A DNA stretch of 64,000 nt from Pseudomonas siliginis (GCF_019145195.1 NZ_JAHSTW010000001.1:186001-250000), one strand, 5' to 3'; counted from the first letter of the stretch, positions 28,317 through 38,069 are shown. Made by a program: numbers and translations. The notes: generated by a model not told the origin, from the letters alone.

Positions 28317-29903
28317 TTAGAAAACGACGCCCTGGCTACGCAGGTAGTCATCATAAGTGCCGCTGAAGTCGGTCACGCCGTTCGGGCTCAGCTCGATGAT
28401 GCGCGTGGCCAGGGACGATACGAACTCACGGTCGTGGCTGACGAAGATCAGCGTGCCCGGGTAGTTTTCCAGCGCCAGGTTCAGCGCCTCGATCGATTCC
28501 ATGTCCAGGTGGTTGGTCGGTTCGTCCATGATCAGCACGTTGGGCTTTTGCAGGATCAGCTTGCCGAACAGCATGCGACCTTGCTCACCACCGGAGATGA
28601 CCTTGACCGACTTGAGGATCTCGTCGTTGGAGAACAGCATCCGGCCCAAAGTACCGCGAATCATCTGCTCGCCCTGGGTCCACTGACCCATCCAGTCGAA
28701 CAGGGTGACGTCGTCTTCGAAGTCGTGAGCGTGGTCCTGAGCGTAGTAACCCAGTTCAGCGGCGTCGGTCCATTTCACGCTACCGGCATCCGGGGTCAGT
28801 TCGTTGACCAGGGTGCGCAGCAGGGTGGTCTTGCCGATACCGTTCGGGCCGATGATCGCAACGCGCTCGCCGGCTTCAACCTGGAAGCTGAAGTCCTTGA
28901 ACAGTGGCTTGCCATCGAAACCCTTGGCCATTTTCTCGACCATGACCGCCTGACGGTGCAGCTTCTTGTTCTGCTCGAAACGAATGAACGGGCTGACGCG
29001 GCTGGAAGGCTTGACCTCGGCCAGCTGGATCTTGTCGATCGCTTTGGCGCGGGAGGTGGCCTGCTTGGCTTTCGAGGCGTTGGCCGAGAAGCGGCTGACG
29101 AACGATTGCAGTTCGGAGATCTGCGCTTTCTTCTTGGCGTTGTCCGACAGCAGTTGCTCGCGGGACTGGGTCGCCACGGTCATGTATTCGTCGTAGTTGC
29201 CCGGGAACAGACGCAGCTCGCCGTAATCCAGGTCAGCCATGTGCGTGCACACGCTGTTCAGGAAGTGACGGTCGTGGGAGATGATGATCATCAGGCTGTT
29301 ACGCTGGGTGAGGATGTTTTCCAGCCAGCGAATGGTGTTGATGTCCAGGTGGTTGGTCGGTTCGTCGAGCAACAGCACTTCCGGATCGGAAAACAGTGCC
29401 TGCGCCAGCAGCACGCGCAGTTTCCAGCCTGGCGAAACTTCGCTCATCGGGCCGAAATGCTGTTCCAGCGGAATGCCCAGACCCAGCAACAATTCGCCGG
29501 CACGGGATTCGGCGGTGTAGCCGTCCATCTCGGCGAACTCGGTTTCCAGCTCGGCGACGGCCATGCCGTCTTCTTCGGACATTTCAGCCAGCGAGTAGAT
29601 GCGATCGCGCTCGGCTTTGACCTTCCACAGCTCTTCGTGACCCATGATCACGGTGTCGATCACGGTGAATTCTTCGTAGGCGAACTGATCCTGGCGCAGC
29701 TTACCCAGACGCACGTTCGGCTCGAGCATGACCTGGCCACCGGACGGATCGAGGTCGCCGCCGAGGATTTTCATGAAGGTCGACTTGCCGCAACCGTTGG
29801 CACCGATCAGGCCGTAGCGATTGCCTGCGCCGAATTTGACCGAAACGTTTTCGAACAGCGGCTTGGCGCCAAACTGCATCGTGATGTTAGCTGTGGAGAT
29901 CAA
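28317..29903 (-). CDS. ybiT: ABC-F family ATPase YbiT
   Basis: This 528-residue soluble protein has two ABC ATPase domains and no membrane segments. ABC-F proteins bind the ribosomal E site and act in translation. Each half has Walker A (GANGCGKST near residue 36; GPNGIGKTT near 350), a signature motif and Walker B with DEPTNHLD. The linker between them (roughly 240-320) carries the basic P-site tether region [21 protein letters not shown]. Length and near-identical wording with E. coli YbiT separate it from EttA (about 555 residues) and Uup. It is monocistronic with a clear terminator. Confidence 0.93.
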   Translation of the reverse strand: MISTANITMQFGAKPLFENVSVKFGAGNRYGLIGANGCGKSTFMKILGGDLDPSGGQVMLEPNVRLGKLRQDQFAYEEFTVIDTVIMGHEELWKVKAERDRIYSLAEMSEEDGMAVAELETEFAEMDGYTAESRAGELLLGLGIPLEQHFGPMSEVSPGWKLRVLLAQALFSDPEVLLLDEPTNHLDINTIRWLENILTQRNSLMIIISHDRHFLNSVCTHMADLDYGELRLFPGNYDEYMTVATQSREQLLSDNAKKKAQISELQSFVSRFSANASKAKQATSRAKAIDKIQLAEVKPSSRVSPFIRFEQNKKLHRQAVMVEKMAKGFDGKPLFKDFSFQVEAGERVAIIGPNGIGKTTLLRTLVNELTPDAGSVKWTDAAELGYYAQDHAHDFEDDVTLFDWMGQWTQGEQMIRGTLGRMLFSNDEILKSVKVISGGEQGRMLFGKLILQKPNVLIMDEPTNHLDMESIEALNLALENYPGTLIFVSHDREFVSSLATRIIELSPNGVTDFSGTYDDYLRSQGVVF

Positions 29904-30277
29904 TTACCTTACCTATCAATGGGTTAGAGCTGGTCTGTGGTGCCTGGTACAAACTTGCGTACCAATCTGGAGCTTTTCCAGCTCCCCCCAGTCTGTGCTT
30001 GAGTTGAGCCAACGCGCATAAGCCGTCCGCAACTGGGGCCGTTGAAGGCAAGCTGCTGAGCGACGAGTACGGGGTTCTTGTTGGACATTGGCGCGCATTG
30101 TCGCATAACTCAGACGGCAGTTATATGGCAGGCAAACGGGCGTACACATCGGCTCGTCCGAGAAGCGACCGATATCCGCTGATCAAAATCTCGAAAACCC
30201 GAATGAACTCACTCGACCATTTTCACTTCGGAAAGTGGAGCAGCAGCCATTTTGTTCAAACGAGTGAGGACCAAGCC
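29904..30277. other. Intergenic region between divergent genes
   Basis: These 374 bases lie between ybiT and the alcohol dehydrogenase gene, which are transcribed away from each other. The dehydrogenase frame is open through part of it but lacks a ribosome binding site before 30278. I see no repeat, RNA or clear operator. Confidence 0.4.
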
Positions 30278-31504
30278 ATGCGAGCAATGACCTATCACGG
30301 CGCCCATGACGTGCGCGTCGAAACCGTACCGGACCCGAAACTTGAAGCCGCCGACGACATCATCCTGCGCGTCACCGCCACCGCCATCTGCGGATCGGAC
30401 CTGCACCTGTACCGCGGCAAAATACCCACCGTCGAGCACGGCGATATCTTTGGCCATGAGTTCATGGGCATCGTCGAAGAAACCGGCCCAGCCGTCACCG
30501 CCGTGCAGCGCGGCGACCGTGTCGTGATTCCGTTCGTGATCGCCTGTGGCGATTGCTTCTTCTGCCAGCAAGAGCTTTACGCCGCCTGCGAGACCACCAA
30601 TGAAGGCCCTGGCGCGGCGCTGAACAAGAAAATGATTCCGCCGCCAGCAGCGCTGTTCGGCTACAGCCGTATGTATGGCGGGATTCCCGGTGGCCAGGCG
30701 GAACTGGTGCGGGTACCGAAAGCCAATACCGGGCCGTTCAAGGTGCCGGGCACGCTGTCGGACGAGAAAGTACTGTTTCTCTCTGACATCCTGCCGACTG
30801 CCTGGCAAGCCGTGATCAACGCCGGCGTCAAACAGGGTTCGAGTCTGGCCATTTACGGCGCCGGACCGGTCGGTTTGCTCACCGCAGCCTGCGCGAGAAT
30901 GCTCGGTGCCGAGCTGATCTTCATGGTCGACCATCACCAGTACCGCCTCGATTATGCCCAGCGCACCTACGGCGTGATTCCGATCAACTTCGATGAAGAC
31001 GATGACCCGGCCGACACCATTACCAGCCAGACTCCCGGCCATCGCGGCGTCGATGCCGTGGTCGATGCCGTCGGTCTTGAAGCCAAGGGCAGCACCACCG
31101 AAACGGTCATGGCTACACTCAAGCTTGAAGGCAGCAGCGGCAAGGCTTTGCGCCAGTGCATCGCCGCCGTCCGGCGCGGTGGTGTGGTCAGCGTTCCGGG
31201 CGTATATGCCGGGTTCATCCATGGTTTTATGTTCGGCGATGCATTCGACAAGGGCCTGACCTTCAAAATGGGCCAGACTCACGTGCAGCGTTTTCTGCCG
31301 GAACTGCTTGGCTACATCGAAACCGGCAAGTTGCAGCCCGAAGCGATCATCACCCACAGGCTATCGCTGGAGCAGGCCGCCGAGGGCTACAAGATCTTCA
31401 ATAAGAAGCAGGAAGAATGCCGCAAGGTGATTCTGACCCCGGGTGGCAGCGATGTTCCGCTGGCGCAACTGGATGAAACCACGCCGTTCGCACCGGCCAC
31501 CTGA
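30278..31504 (+). CDS. Zinc-dependent alcohol dehydrogenase
   Basis: This 408-residue medium-chain dehydrogenase begins [20 protein letters not shown], with GAGGA upstream of the ATG at 30278. Catalytic zinc ligands are the Cys in ICGSDLHLY and the GHE in FGHEFMG. The region [16 protein letters not shown] has the spacing of the structural zinc lobe. A Rossmann motif GAGPVGLL lies mid-protein. The long insert before it ([23 protein letters not shown]) is typical of the glutathione-independent formaldehyde-dehydrogenase-like group. The ZIP transporter gene follows after 15 bases, so zinc supply may be linked to the enzyme. The alcohol substrate is unknown. Confidence 0.87.
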   Translation: MRAMTYHGAHDVRVETVPDPKLEAADDIILRVTATAICGSDLHLYRGKIPTVEHGDIFGHEFMGIVEETGPAVTAVQRGDRVVIPFVIACGDCFFCQQELYAACETTNEGPGAALNKKMIPPPAALFGYSRMYGGIPGGQAELVRVPKANTGPFKVPGTLSDEKVLFLSDILPTAWQAVINAGVKQGSSLAIYGAGPVGLLTAACARMLGAELIFMVDHHQYRLDYAQRTYGVIPINFDEDDDPADTITSQTPGHRGVDAVVDAVGLEAKGSTTETVMATLKLEGSSGKALRQCIAAVRRGGVVSVPGVYAGFIHGFMFGDAFDKGLTFKMGQTHVQRFLPELLGYIETGKLQPEAIITHRLSLEQAAEGYKIFNKKQEECRKVILTPGGSDVPLAQLDETTPFAPAT

Positions 31505-31519
31505 AATTGAGGAGTTTTC

Positions 31520-32449
31520 ATGGCGCTACCGTCATCTTCATTCGCAGCTCCCGTACGCGCATGGTTCGTGAACCTTTCGCGTACGGGCTGGGGAGGGCGC
31601 ATTTTCTGGCTGACCCTGGTCGGTGTCACAGTGTTGTTGCTGATCAGCGGCTACACCGGTTTGGTCAGTACCGGCCGCGACACGCTACGCCTCGCAACTC
31701 TCGGCGGGCTGTCGGGTTTTGCCGCGACGGCAATCGGTGCGTTGCTGGCCCTGGCGTTGCGCGCGATTACTTCGCGAACTCAAGACACCATGCTCGGGTT
31801 TGCGGCAGGGATGATGCTGGCCGCCAGTTCCTTTTCACTGATCCTGCCGGGCATTGCGGCGGCGAAGGAGGCGGTGAGCAGTCCCATGCTCGCCGCTGCC
31901 GTCGTTGTGGCCGGCATGGCCTTGGGCGTGGCGTTGATGGTCGGCCTCGACCGCTTCGTTCCTCACGAACATGAAAAAAGCGGCCGGCGCGGGCCCGAAG
32001 CCAAGCGTTTCAATCGAGTCTGGCTGTTCGTGCTGGCGATCACCCTGCACAACCTGCCGGAAGGCATGGCGATCGGCGTCAGCTTCGCCACCGGCGACAT
32101 GAAAATCGGCTTGCCGCTGACCACTGCGATCGCCATTCAGGACATCCCCGAAGGTCTCGCTGTGGCGTTGGCGCTGCGGGTGACCGGCATTTCCGCAGTG
32201 CGTGCGGCGTTGATTGCCGCCGCTTCAGGATTGATGGAGCCGTTGGGCGCGATTATCGGTTTGGGCATCACCAACAGCTTCGCCTTGGGCTTCCCGGTAG
32301 CGATGGGCCTGGCCGCTGGTGCAATGATTTTCGTGGTGTCCCACGAAGTGATTCCGGAGACTCACCGCAACGGCCACGAAACACCGGCCACGCTCGGGTT
32401 GATGCTTGGCTTCGGCGTGATGATGTTTCTCGACACGGCTTTGGGTTAG
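31520..32449 (+). CDS. ZIP-family metal transporter
   Basis: This 309-residue membrane protein is likely to import zinc or another divalent metal. It begins with one extra hydrophobic segment, followed by the eight-segment ZIP core. The metal-binding helix motifs ITLHNLPEGMAIG and IQDIPEGLAVALAL are present. The loop between them and the third segment has HEHEKSGRR, a short His-rich stretch. It probably shares a transcript with the zinc alcohol dehydrogenase just upstream. Confidence 0.88.
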   Translation: MALPSSSFAAPVRAWFVNLSRTGWGGRIFWLTLVGVTVLLLISGYTGLVSTGRDTLRLATLGGLSGFAATAIGALLALALRAITSRTQDTMLGFAAGMMLAASSFSLILPGIAAAKEAVSSPMLAAAVVVAGMALGVALMVGLDRFVPHEHEKSGRRGPEAKRFNRVWLFVLAITLHNLPEGMAIGVSFATGDMKIGLPLTTAIAIQDIPEGLAVALALRVTGISAVRAALIAAASGLMEPLGAIIGLGITNSFALGFPVAMGLAAGAMIFVVSHEVIPETHRNGHETPATLGLMLGFGVMMFLDTALG

Positions 32450-32558
32450 TCAACCATCCACACCACTGAGCGCATCGCCCCGCACAAAAAGGGAATTTTT
32501 TTCAGCGCCAATCACTCTTTCGTTTATAGGCAATGCCAATAACGCAGGGGAATGAGTC

Positions 32559-33926
32559 ATGTCGCTGATCGAAATCCCGACCAGGAAGTCTTCGGGTAAA
32601 ACATCCACGCCGGCGGATACCGAGCGCCGGCTCTATGACCGATTGCTGGCGGACGACTCCACGGTTGATCGCGCGGCACTGGACTTCCTGCGCCGACAAC
32701 TGAGCAAGGCGGCTGCGCTGTCTGACGATTTGCCGGCCAGCGCCGAAGAGCTGCTGCAATGGTCGGAAACCCGCTGCGCCAGCGTGGCGGCCGAATACGC
32801 CGATTACCTCGAGCAACGTCAGCAGGGCGCGCCGCGCCGCTATTTCCGCAACAAATCCCACGCTTTGTATTTCGTCTTGCACGTGGCACCGACCAAAGAG
32901 GTCGATGGCGCTTGGCTCGCCGGGCTGCTGCCGCAGTGGCAGGACCCGCGTTTCGACGATTTGCTCGATACCTATCTGGAAGAGCTGGGCGAGGGCGTGC
33001 CACGGCAGAATCATGTGGTGATCTATCGCAAGCTGCTCGCCGAGCATGACTGCTCCGATCTGAGCGGTCTTGCCGACGAGTATTTTCTGCAAGGCGCGGT
33101 GCAGTTGGCACTGGGACGTTTCGGCGGGCAGTTTTTGCCTGAAGTTATCGGTTTCAATCTCGGCTACGAACAACTACCTCTGCATCTGCTGATCAGTGCT
33201 TATGAATTGGCAGAGCTGGGCATCGATCCGCACTATTTCCGCCTGCATGTGACCATCGACAACGCCAGCACCGGCCATGCGCGCAAGGCTGTGCAATCAA
33301 TGCTCGAACTTATGCCGTTGGGCGAAGAGCGCGATGAGTTCTATCGGCGCATGGCCGTCGGTTATCGCCTCAACGACATCGGCAAGGGCACAACCGCCGT
33401 GATTACAGAGTTCGATCTGGACCACGAAGTCATCGCCATGCTTGAGCGCAAGGCTGTGTTTGGCCGGCACATGCATTCCGACTACTGCCGCATCGAAAAC
33501 CGCACCATCAATCAATGGCTGGCCACGCCGGGACAGATGGGCGAGTTTCTGTCGGCGCTGGAGCGCAAAAGCTGGATCAAACGTGGTGAGGCATTGGAAG
33601 AAAGTCGCTTCTGGCGTTTGATCGACGGCAGTGACGCGGCAATGTTCGGGGTGTTCAATGGCTATGAGAAACAGCTGTTGCGCGACTGGATCACTCAGGA
33701 TTGCCCGGCCTCCCGGCCTCGGCCTTACGTACGCCGCGAAGCTGCCGTCGAAGAAAACTTCGACGATGACGCCGATCTGCTCAACCTCGAAGCCGCACTG
33801 GCTGACAAACCTGCCGCCGAGCAGATGGCGTTGTTGATGCCGTGGCTGCAACCGCAGCGACACTGGCGCCCGGCCGGACTTTTCGCGACGCGTCGCTTCA
33901 TGCAACTGCGCGCCCGTTTGCGTTGA
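32559..33926 (+). CDS. Heme-oxygenase-like diiron protein (HDO superfamily)
   Basis: The 455-residue protein starts MSLIEIPTRKSSGKTSTPAD. Residues about 130-300 match the Haem_oxygenas_2 helical fold, which in many members binds two irons and oxidises or cleaves small molecules. Candidate ligands are Glu195, Glu204, His209 and the trio His230, Asp234, His240 in HYFRLHVTIDNASTGHARKA. About 125 residues of helical sequence precede the core, and an acidic low-complexity segment (EENFDDDADLLNLEAAL) precedes the C-terminus. No heme motif is visible. A methyltransferase gene follows by 14 bases. The substrate is unknown; a natural-product or cofactor role is possible. Confidence 0.78.
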   Translation: MSLIEIPTRKSSGKTSTPADTERRLYDRLLADDSTVDRAALDFLRRQLSKAAALSDDLPASAEELLQWSETRCASVAAEYADYLEQRQQGAPRRYFRNKSHALYFVLHVAPTKEVDGAWLAGLLPQWQDPRFDDLLDTYLEELGEGVPRQNHVVIYRKLLAEHDCSDLSGLADEYFLQGAVQLALGRFGGQFLPEVIGFNLGYEQLPLHLLISAYELAELGIDPHYFRLHVTIDNASTGHARKAVQSMLELMPLGEERDEFYRRMAVGYRLNDIGKGTTAVITEFDLDHEVIAMLERKAVFGRHMHSDYCRIENRTINQWLATPGQMGEFLSALERKSWIKRGEALEESRFWRLIDGSDAAMFGVFNGYEKQLLRDWITQDCPASRPRPYVRREAAVEENFDDDADLLNLEAALADKPAAEQMALLMPWLQPQRHWRPAGLFATRRFMQLRARLR

Positions 33927-33940
33927 AACAAGGAGGCTTC

Positions 33941-34885
33941 ATGTCGGCACAAGAAACATCGGACAGAGCGCTGTTCGAGCTGGGCAAGCGCCTGCTCGAC
34001 AGCGGTTATCACTTCATTACTCCAACGCCGTTGACCCACGAACGATTTCTCCAGCGCTTTGCCACGCCGTTGGCGAAAGATCTGCGCGATGTGTTTGGTT
34101 GGTCGATGCCGTTTCCTTCAGAGCTGTTTCGCGCAGAAGAACTGGCCACGCTGGAGCAGGCCGGTGTAGTCGAACGCGATGGCGCGGTGTGGCGCAGTCG
34201 TGTGCGCTGGTCGACGCTGAATGACCGGTTGTTCGCCCACTCGGCGTTTCCGACGACGGCGAGCGATGCGGTGTTCTTCGGCCCCGACACTTATCGCTTT
34301 GCCCAGGCCATCGAAGCGCAATTGCAGCAACGTTTTTCGCCGATCAGACGCGCGGTGGACATCGGCTGCGGCAGCGGAGCCGGGGCGGTGCTGATCGCCA
34401 AGGCGCGCCCGGATGCCGAGGTGCTGGCGGTGGACATCAATCCGCAGGCGTTGCGCATGAGTGCGGTCAACGCCGAGTTGGCCGGGGCCAACAACGTGTC
34501 GGTGTACCACAGCGATCTGCTCGCCAGTGTCGAGGGTCAGTTCGACTTGATCATCGCCAATCCGCCGTACATGAACGACCAGCAACAGCGCGCTTATCGC
34601 CACGGCGGCGGGGCGCTGGGTGAGGGTTTGTCGGTGCGGATCGTGCGTGAGGCGTTGCCGCGTCTGGAAGTCGGCGGCACGTTGCTGGTGTACACCGGCG
34701 TGGCGATCGTCGCCGGGCAGGATCCGTTCCGCGAGGCCGTGGCGCCTTTGCTCAAGGGCGAGCGTTTTGGCTGGACTTATCGTGAGCTCGATCCGGACGT
34801 TTTCAGCGAGGAATTGCTCAAGCCTGAATACGAGCGCGCCGAGCGCATCGCCGTGGTCGCACTGACGGTAACACGCGAGCAGTGA
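33941..34885 (+). CDS. SAM-dependent methyltransferase with NPPY motif
   Basis: The 314-residue protein starts at 33941 after AAGGAGGCTTC. About 110 N-terminal residues form a separate alpha-beta domain (FITPTPLTHERFLQRFATP). The class I methyltransferase core follows, with motif I VDIGCGSGAGA at 139-149, VLAVDINPQALRMSAVNA and the catalytic NPPY at 207-210. NPPY is typical of enzymes that methylate amide or ring nitrogens, such as PrmC and RlmF. The extra N-terminal domain and the operon with the diiron protein argue against a simple PrmC copy. Substrate unknown. Confidence 0.8.
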   Translation: MSAQETSDRALFELGKRLLDSGYHFITPTPLTHERFLQRFATPLAKDLRDVFGWSMPFPSELFRAEELATLEQAGVVERDGAVWRSRVRWSTLNDRLFAHSAFPTTASDAVFFGPDTYRFAQAIEAQLQQRFSPIRRAVDIGCGSGAGAVLIAKARPDAEVLAVDINPQALRMSAVNAELAGANNVSVYHSDLLASVEGQFDLIIANPPYMNDQQQRAYRHGGGALGEGLSVRIVREALPRLEVGGTLLVYTGVAIVAGQDPFREAVAPLLKGERFGWTYRELDPDVFSEELLKPEYERAERIAVVALTVTREQ

Positions 34886-34918
34886 CCGATAGTTGGGCCA
34901 CTGCTCGCGCGGTGGCCT

Positions 34919-35353
34919 TCAGCGATTTCTGATGCGCGAAATCGTCAGCAGGCAAACCCCTACCAACATCGCAGCCCCGGCTACCAATAGCGGCGAAGGG
35001 CGTATCGGCTGCCTCGAAATACGCTCGATGCGCCCGGCGAGGGAAGCGCGCACAGGTGCAGCAGGTTCCGCCAGATAAGGCGCTTCTTCAATCTCCAGCC
35101 GTAAGCCGTCCGGCATTACCAGCGTCAGCCCTTCGATCGTGCCGGCAATTCTGCCCGGATAAACCGGCTCACCGGTCGGGTCGAGCTGGTCGTAGAAGAA
35201 TATTTGCCCTTCAAGCCAGCCGATGGCCGTCTGCAACTCAGGTCCCAGGTAATACTTTCCATCGAGAAAAAAGCCAGAGAATTGCGGCGCGCGCTCGACG
35301 CTTTCAATTCGATAGCGCTGACCTGGTTTCATACCGGTTTCTGGGGCGATCAT
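34919..35353 (-). CDS. Hypothetical protein with C-terminal membrane anchor
   Basis: The 144-residue protein starts at 35353, where GGAGGAACCCCC gives a strong ribosome binding site. The N-terminal 90 residues look like small beta-rich repeats (YRIESVERAPQFSGFFLDGKYY). The C-terminus has one hydrophobic segment (SPLLVAGAAMLVGVCLLTIS) followed by RIRNR, so it may be tail-anchored in the inner membrane facing the cytoplasm. It converges with the methyltransferase gene; a short GGCCAC/GTGGCC stem lies between. I do not recognise the family. Confidence 0.62.
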   Translation of the reverse strand: MIAPETGMKPGQRYRIESVERAPQFSGFFLDGKYYLGPELQTAIGWLEGQIFFYDQLDPTGEPVYPGRIAGTIEGLTLVMPDGLRLEIEEAPYLAEPAAPVRASLAGRIERISRQPIRPSPLLVAGAAMLVGVCLLTISRIRNR

Positions 35354-35661
35354 GGGGGTTCCTCCGTTATTGGTAAGCGATAGAGGAGCGCGTGCCAAGC
35401 GTGGTTCCATTGAAGTGAGCAACGGGCGTTTCGCCTCTTGTACAACGGGCAGGCATTACACAAACGCAGGCAAGACAGTTTTTCACAGTTGAGGGTTCAC
35501 TATCGGTTACGAACTGTGGCTAAAATGCCACCCTTTCACCGAGCGCCCGGAAACGGCGCGGGCCATGGACGCGCCCTGTGCATCAAGATCGCTGCATAAG
35601 ACGCTGGGCCTCAGGCCTCCAAGCGCGCAGTTTGTTCACTTTTGACGTGTGACCCTTTTCC
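35354..35661. other. Intergenic region upstream of lpxO
   Basis: This 308-base region lies between divergent genes. A TAAAAT at 35521 could be a -10 element for lpxO. I see no other feature. Confidence 0.35.
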
Positions 35662-36561
35662 GTGAAACTCATCATTGCCGCTGTTTATGTCATCTCCATT
35701 GCCTACGTTCACTTGCGTGGGCGCGTGCGCCACAAACTGGGGCGGCAATTGAGTGACCACTCGACGTTCCTCGCGCCGATCAACTGCTTCCTCTATCTGT
35801 TTTCCAGGATGCCCAACAAGCCGTATCTGAACCCGGCAGACTTTCCCGATCTGAGCCCGTTGCAGGCGCACTGGCAAGAGATTCGCGAGGAAGGCCAGAA
35901 TCTGCTGCGTGCCGGCGAGATCAAGCGCTCGAATCAATACGACGATGTCGGTTTCAATTCCTTCTTCAAGACTGGCTGGAAACGCTTCTACCTCAAGTGG
36001 TACGGCGACAGTCATCCATCGGCGATGAAGCTGTGCCCACGCACCACCGAACTGGTGCAAAGCATCGGTTCGATCAAAGCGGCGATGTTTGCCGAGCTGC
36101 CACCGGGCTCGAAGCTGGTGCGCCATCGTGATCCTTACGCCGGTTCCTATCGTTATCACCTGGGTCTGGATACGCCGAACGATCCTGGCTGCTACATCAA
36201 TGTCGACGGTGAGAACTATCACTGGCGCGATGGCGAAGCGGTGATGTTCGACGAGACGTTTATTCACTACGCCGAAAACACCACGGACCAGAATCGCATC
36301 ATTCTGTTCTGCGATATCGAAAGGCCGTTGAAGTACCGCTGGGCAGCAGCGTTCAACCGCTGGTTCAGCCGCACGGTGATGTCAGCGGCAGGCGCGCCGA
36401 ATGATGCGGGGGACAAGACTGGCGGCATCAACCGCTTGTTTACCAAAATCTACAAGATCCGTTTGCGCGGCAAAGAGCTGAAGAAGCGCAACCGTACGCG
36501 GTATTACCTGGAGAAATGGGCGATTTTTGCCGCGCTGCTGGCGATCTTCATTCTGATCTGA
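35662..36561 (+). CDS. lpxO: Lipid A 2-hydroxylase LpxO
   Basis: This Fe(II)/2-oxoglutarate-dependent dioxygenase adds a 2-hydroxyl to a secondary acyl chain of lipid A. The 299-residue product starts with GTG at 35662; the N-terminal hydrophobic segment and the phrase HLRGRVRHKLGRQLSDHSTF are typical of the family. The iron site is H155-R-D157 in RHRDPYAGS with distal His202 in HYAENTT, plus an arginine after it for 2-oxoglutarate. A second hydrophobic segment ends the protein. With cptA and pssA it belongs to the envelope-lipid genes of the window. It is monocistronic and converges on ku across a REPIN. Confidence 0.92.
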   Translation: MKLIIAAVYVISIAYVHLRGRVRHKLGRQLSDHSTFLAPINCFLYLFSRMPNKPYLNPADFPDLSPLQAHWQEIREEGQNLLRAGEIKRSNQYDDVGFNSFFKTGWKRFYLKWYGDSHPSAMKLCPRTTELVQSIGSIKAAMFAELPPGSKLVRHRDPYAGSYRYHLGLDTPNDPGCYINVDGENYHWRDGEAVMFDETFIHYAENTTDQNRIILFCDIERPLKYRWAAAFNRWFSRTVMSAAGAPNDAGDKTGGINRLFTKIYKIRLRGKELKKRNRTRYYLEKWAIFAALLAIFILI

Positions 36562-36583
36562 AGATTTGCAGTGTAATCGCTGG

Positions 36584-36657
36584 CCTCTTCGCGAGCAGGC
36601 TCGCTCCCACAATCTGAAATGCATTTCCCTGTGGGAGCGAGCCTGCTCGCGAAGGCG
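36584..36657. repeat. REP pair, short-spacer type
   Basis: Inward-facing arms flank a spacer with TGAAATGCATTTCCC between the convergent lpxO and ku genes. Confidence 0.92.
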
Positions 36658-36693
36658 GCCTCACTTCAAACATACCTCTAGCTGGCCCAACGC

Positions 36694-37560
36694 TTACTCC
36701 CCGGACGCCTTCCGAGTCTTCTTCGCCGGCGCCGCCTTACTGCTGGATTTGGCCTTGGGCTTGGCCGGTGCCTTGCCACCGAGGCTGCGTTTGAGCAGCT
36801 CGGTCAAGTCGATAACATCGGCAGTCTTGCGTTCTTCCTCGCCAGTGGTGGTCTCGACGTCCTCGATCTTGCCTTCGTGGGCTTTTTTCTCGACTAGCGC
36901 CATGATCTTGTCTTCGAACTCGTCCTTGTAGTCCTCAGGCGACCACTCCGAGGTCATGTCTTCAACCAGACGTTTAGCCATGTCCAGCTCGCCCTTGGCC
37001 AGTTGCGGCTTGGTCACTTCGCTGCCCAGCGCCAGTTCATCAAGGCTGCGCACTTCCTGCGGCCAGCGCAGTTTCACCAGAACCAGCGCCGACTCCAGCG
37101 GCATCAACGCGGCCAGGTATTGGCGCGTGTGCAAGACGACGCGGGCGAGGGCGACCTTGTTGGTTTTGCTCAGGGTTTCGCGCAGCAACGCGTAGACCTT
37201 GCCGCCGCGCTTGTCTGGCGCCAGGTAATAGGGCGTGTCGATGTTCTGCAGCGGAATCTGCTCGGCATCGACGAACGAGAAAATATCGATGGTCTGCGTG
37301 GAAACCGGGTGCGCCGAGCGGATTTCTTCCTCGCTGAGCACCACGTAGCGGCCCTTTTCGTAGGCCACGCCTTTGACGATGTTTTCTTTGGTGACTTCCT
37401 TGCCGGTGACCTTGTTGATGCGTTTATAGCCCACCGGGTCCATGCTGCGGCTGTCGAGCCAATCGAAGTCCACGCCTTGGGACGACGTCGCTGAAACCAG
37501 CGCCACGGGGATGTGTACCAGTCCAAAACTGATTGCGCCTTTCCAGATTGCCCGAGCCAT
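36694..37560 (-). CDS. ku: Ku protein for non-homologous end joining
   Basis: Bacterial Ku forms a homodimeric ring on DNA ends and recruits the LigD ligase. The 288-residue product begins MARAIWKGAISFGLVHIPVA, the Ku signature, after GGAGGACAAGTC. The Ku core fills about residues 1-250. The C-terminus is a lysine, alanine and proline-rich tail (KAPAKPKAKSSSKAAPAKKT) like those that aid DNA or LigD binding. No ligD gene is in the window, so the partner must be elsewhere if the system works. Confidence 0.95.
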   Translation of the reverse strand: MARAIWKGAISFGLVHIPVALVSATSSQGVDFDWLDSRSMDPVGYKRINKVTGKEVTKENIVKGVAYEKGRYVVLSEEEIRSAHPVSTQTIDIFSFVDAEQIPLQNIDTPYYLAPDKRGGKVYALLRETLSKTNKVALARVVLHTRQYLAALMPLESALVLVKLRWPQEVRSLDELALGSEVTKPQLAKGELDMAKRLVEDMTSEWSPEDYKDEFEDKIMALVEKKAHEGKIEDVETTTGEEERKTADVIDLTELLKRSLGGKAPAKPKAKSSSKAAPAKKTRKASGE

Positions 37561-37748
37561 GACTTGTCCTCCGAGTGATGATCAGGTGACCCGTGGCGCG
37601 GTGAGAAAGTTTCCAGTGATTGCGCGGCCTCCAGCGGTACGGTCAAGCCGTGTTACATGTTGTTTAAAGCACGAGGGTTAACAAATCCGAACCCACGGCG
37701 TAGCGTGGGCTCCAAGGCTCTAGTCCACGCACATCGAGAGGTATTCCC

Positions 37749-38069
37749 ATGAACCGGTTTCTGATTGGCATCGCCGTCCTCGCCCTAAGTGGTGGCCTGG
37801 TTCATGCCGATGTCGTGCTCGCACAAAGCCCTACCGGGAACAGCAACAATCCCTACAACAGCCCGATCCGCCGGGCCAATCCCAACAGCATGCAGGGCAC
37901 CCAGCCCAGCACTCCGCCCCTTCGCGGGCCGAATACCGTTCCCGTGCCACGTCAGCCGACCGTTGAAAATCGCGGCATTGGCAATGGCCAGCCAATTCGC
38001 TCGGTGCCGAGCAATCCGCCAACCTTCATTCCCAACCCGCCCCCACGGGGCACCGGCAGCAACCGTTGA
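37749..38069 (+). CDS. Small secreted proline-rich protein
   Basis: The 106-residue product starts MNRFLIGIAVLALSGGLVHA, a clear signal peptide. The mature 80 residues are rich in Pro, Asn, Gly and Arg (NPYNSPIRRANPNSMQ; PNPPPRGTGSNR) with no cysteine and little predicted secondary structure. It may be a disordered periplasmic or secreted protein. It precedes the sugar dehydrogenase gene by 52 bases on the same strand and might share its transcript. I do not recognise the family. Confidence 0.62.
   Translation: MNRFLIGIAVLALSGGLVHADVVLAQSPTGNSNNPYNSPIRRANPNSMQGTQPSTPPLRGPNTVPVPRQPTVENRGIGNGQPIRSVPSNPPTFIPNPPPRGTGSNR

Noticed and set aside
28434..29927. 497-residue plus-strand open frame opposite ybiT
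   Set aside because: Antisense shadow of a gene with near-certain identity.
34896..34917. GGCCAC/GTGGCC stem between the convergent methyltransferase and anchor-protein genes
   Set aside because: Only a six-base stem with a ten-base loop and no T-run; too weak to call.
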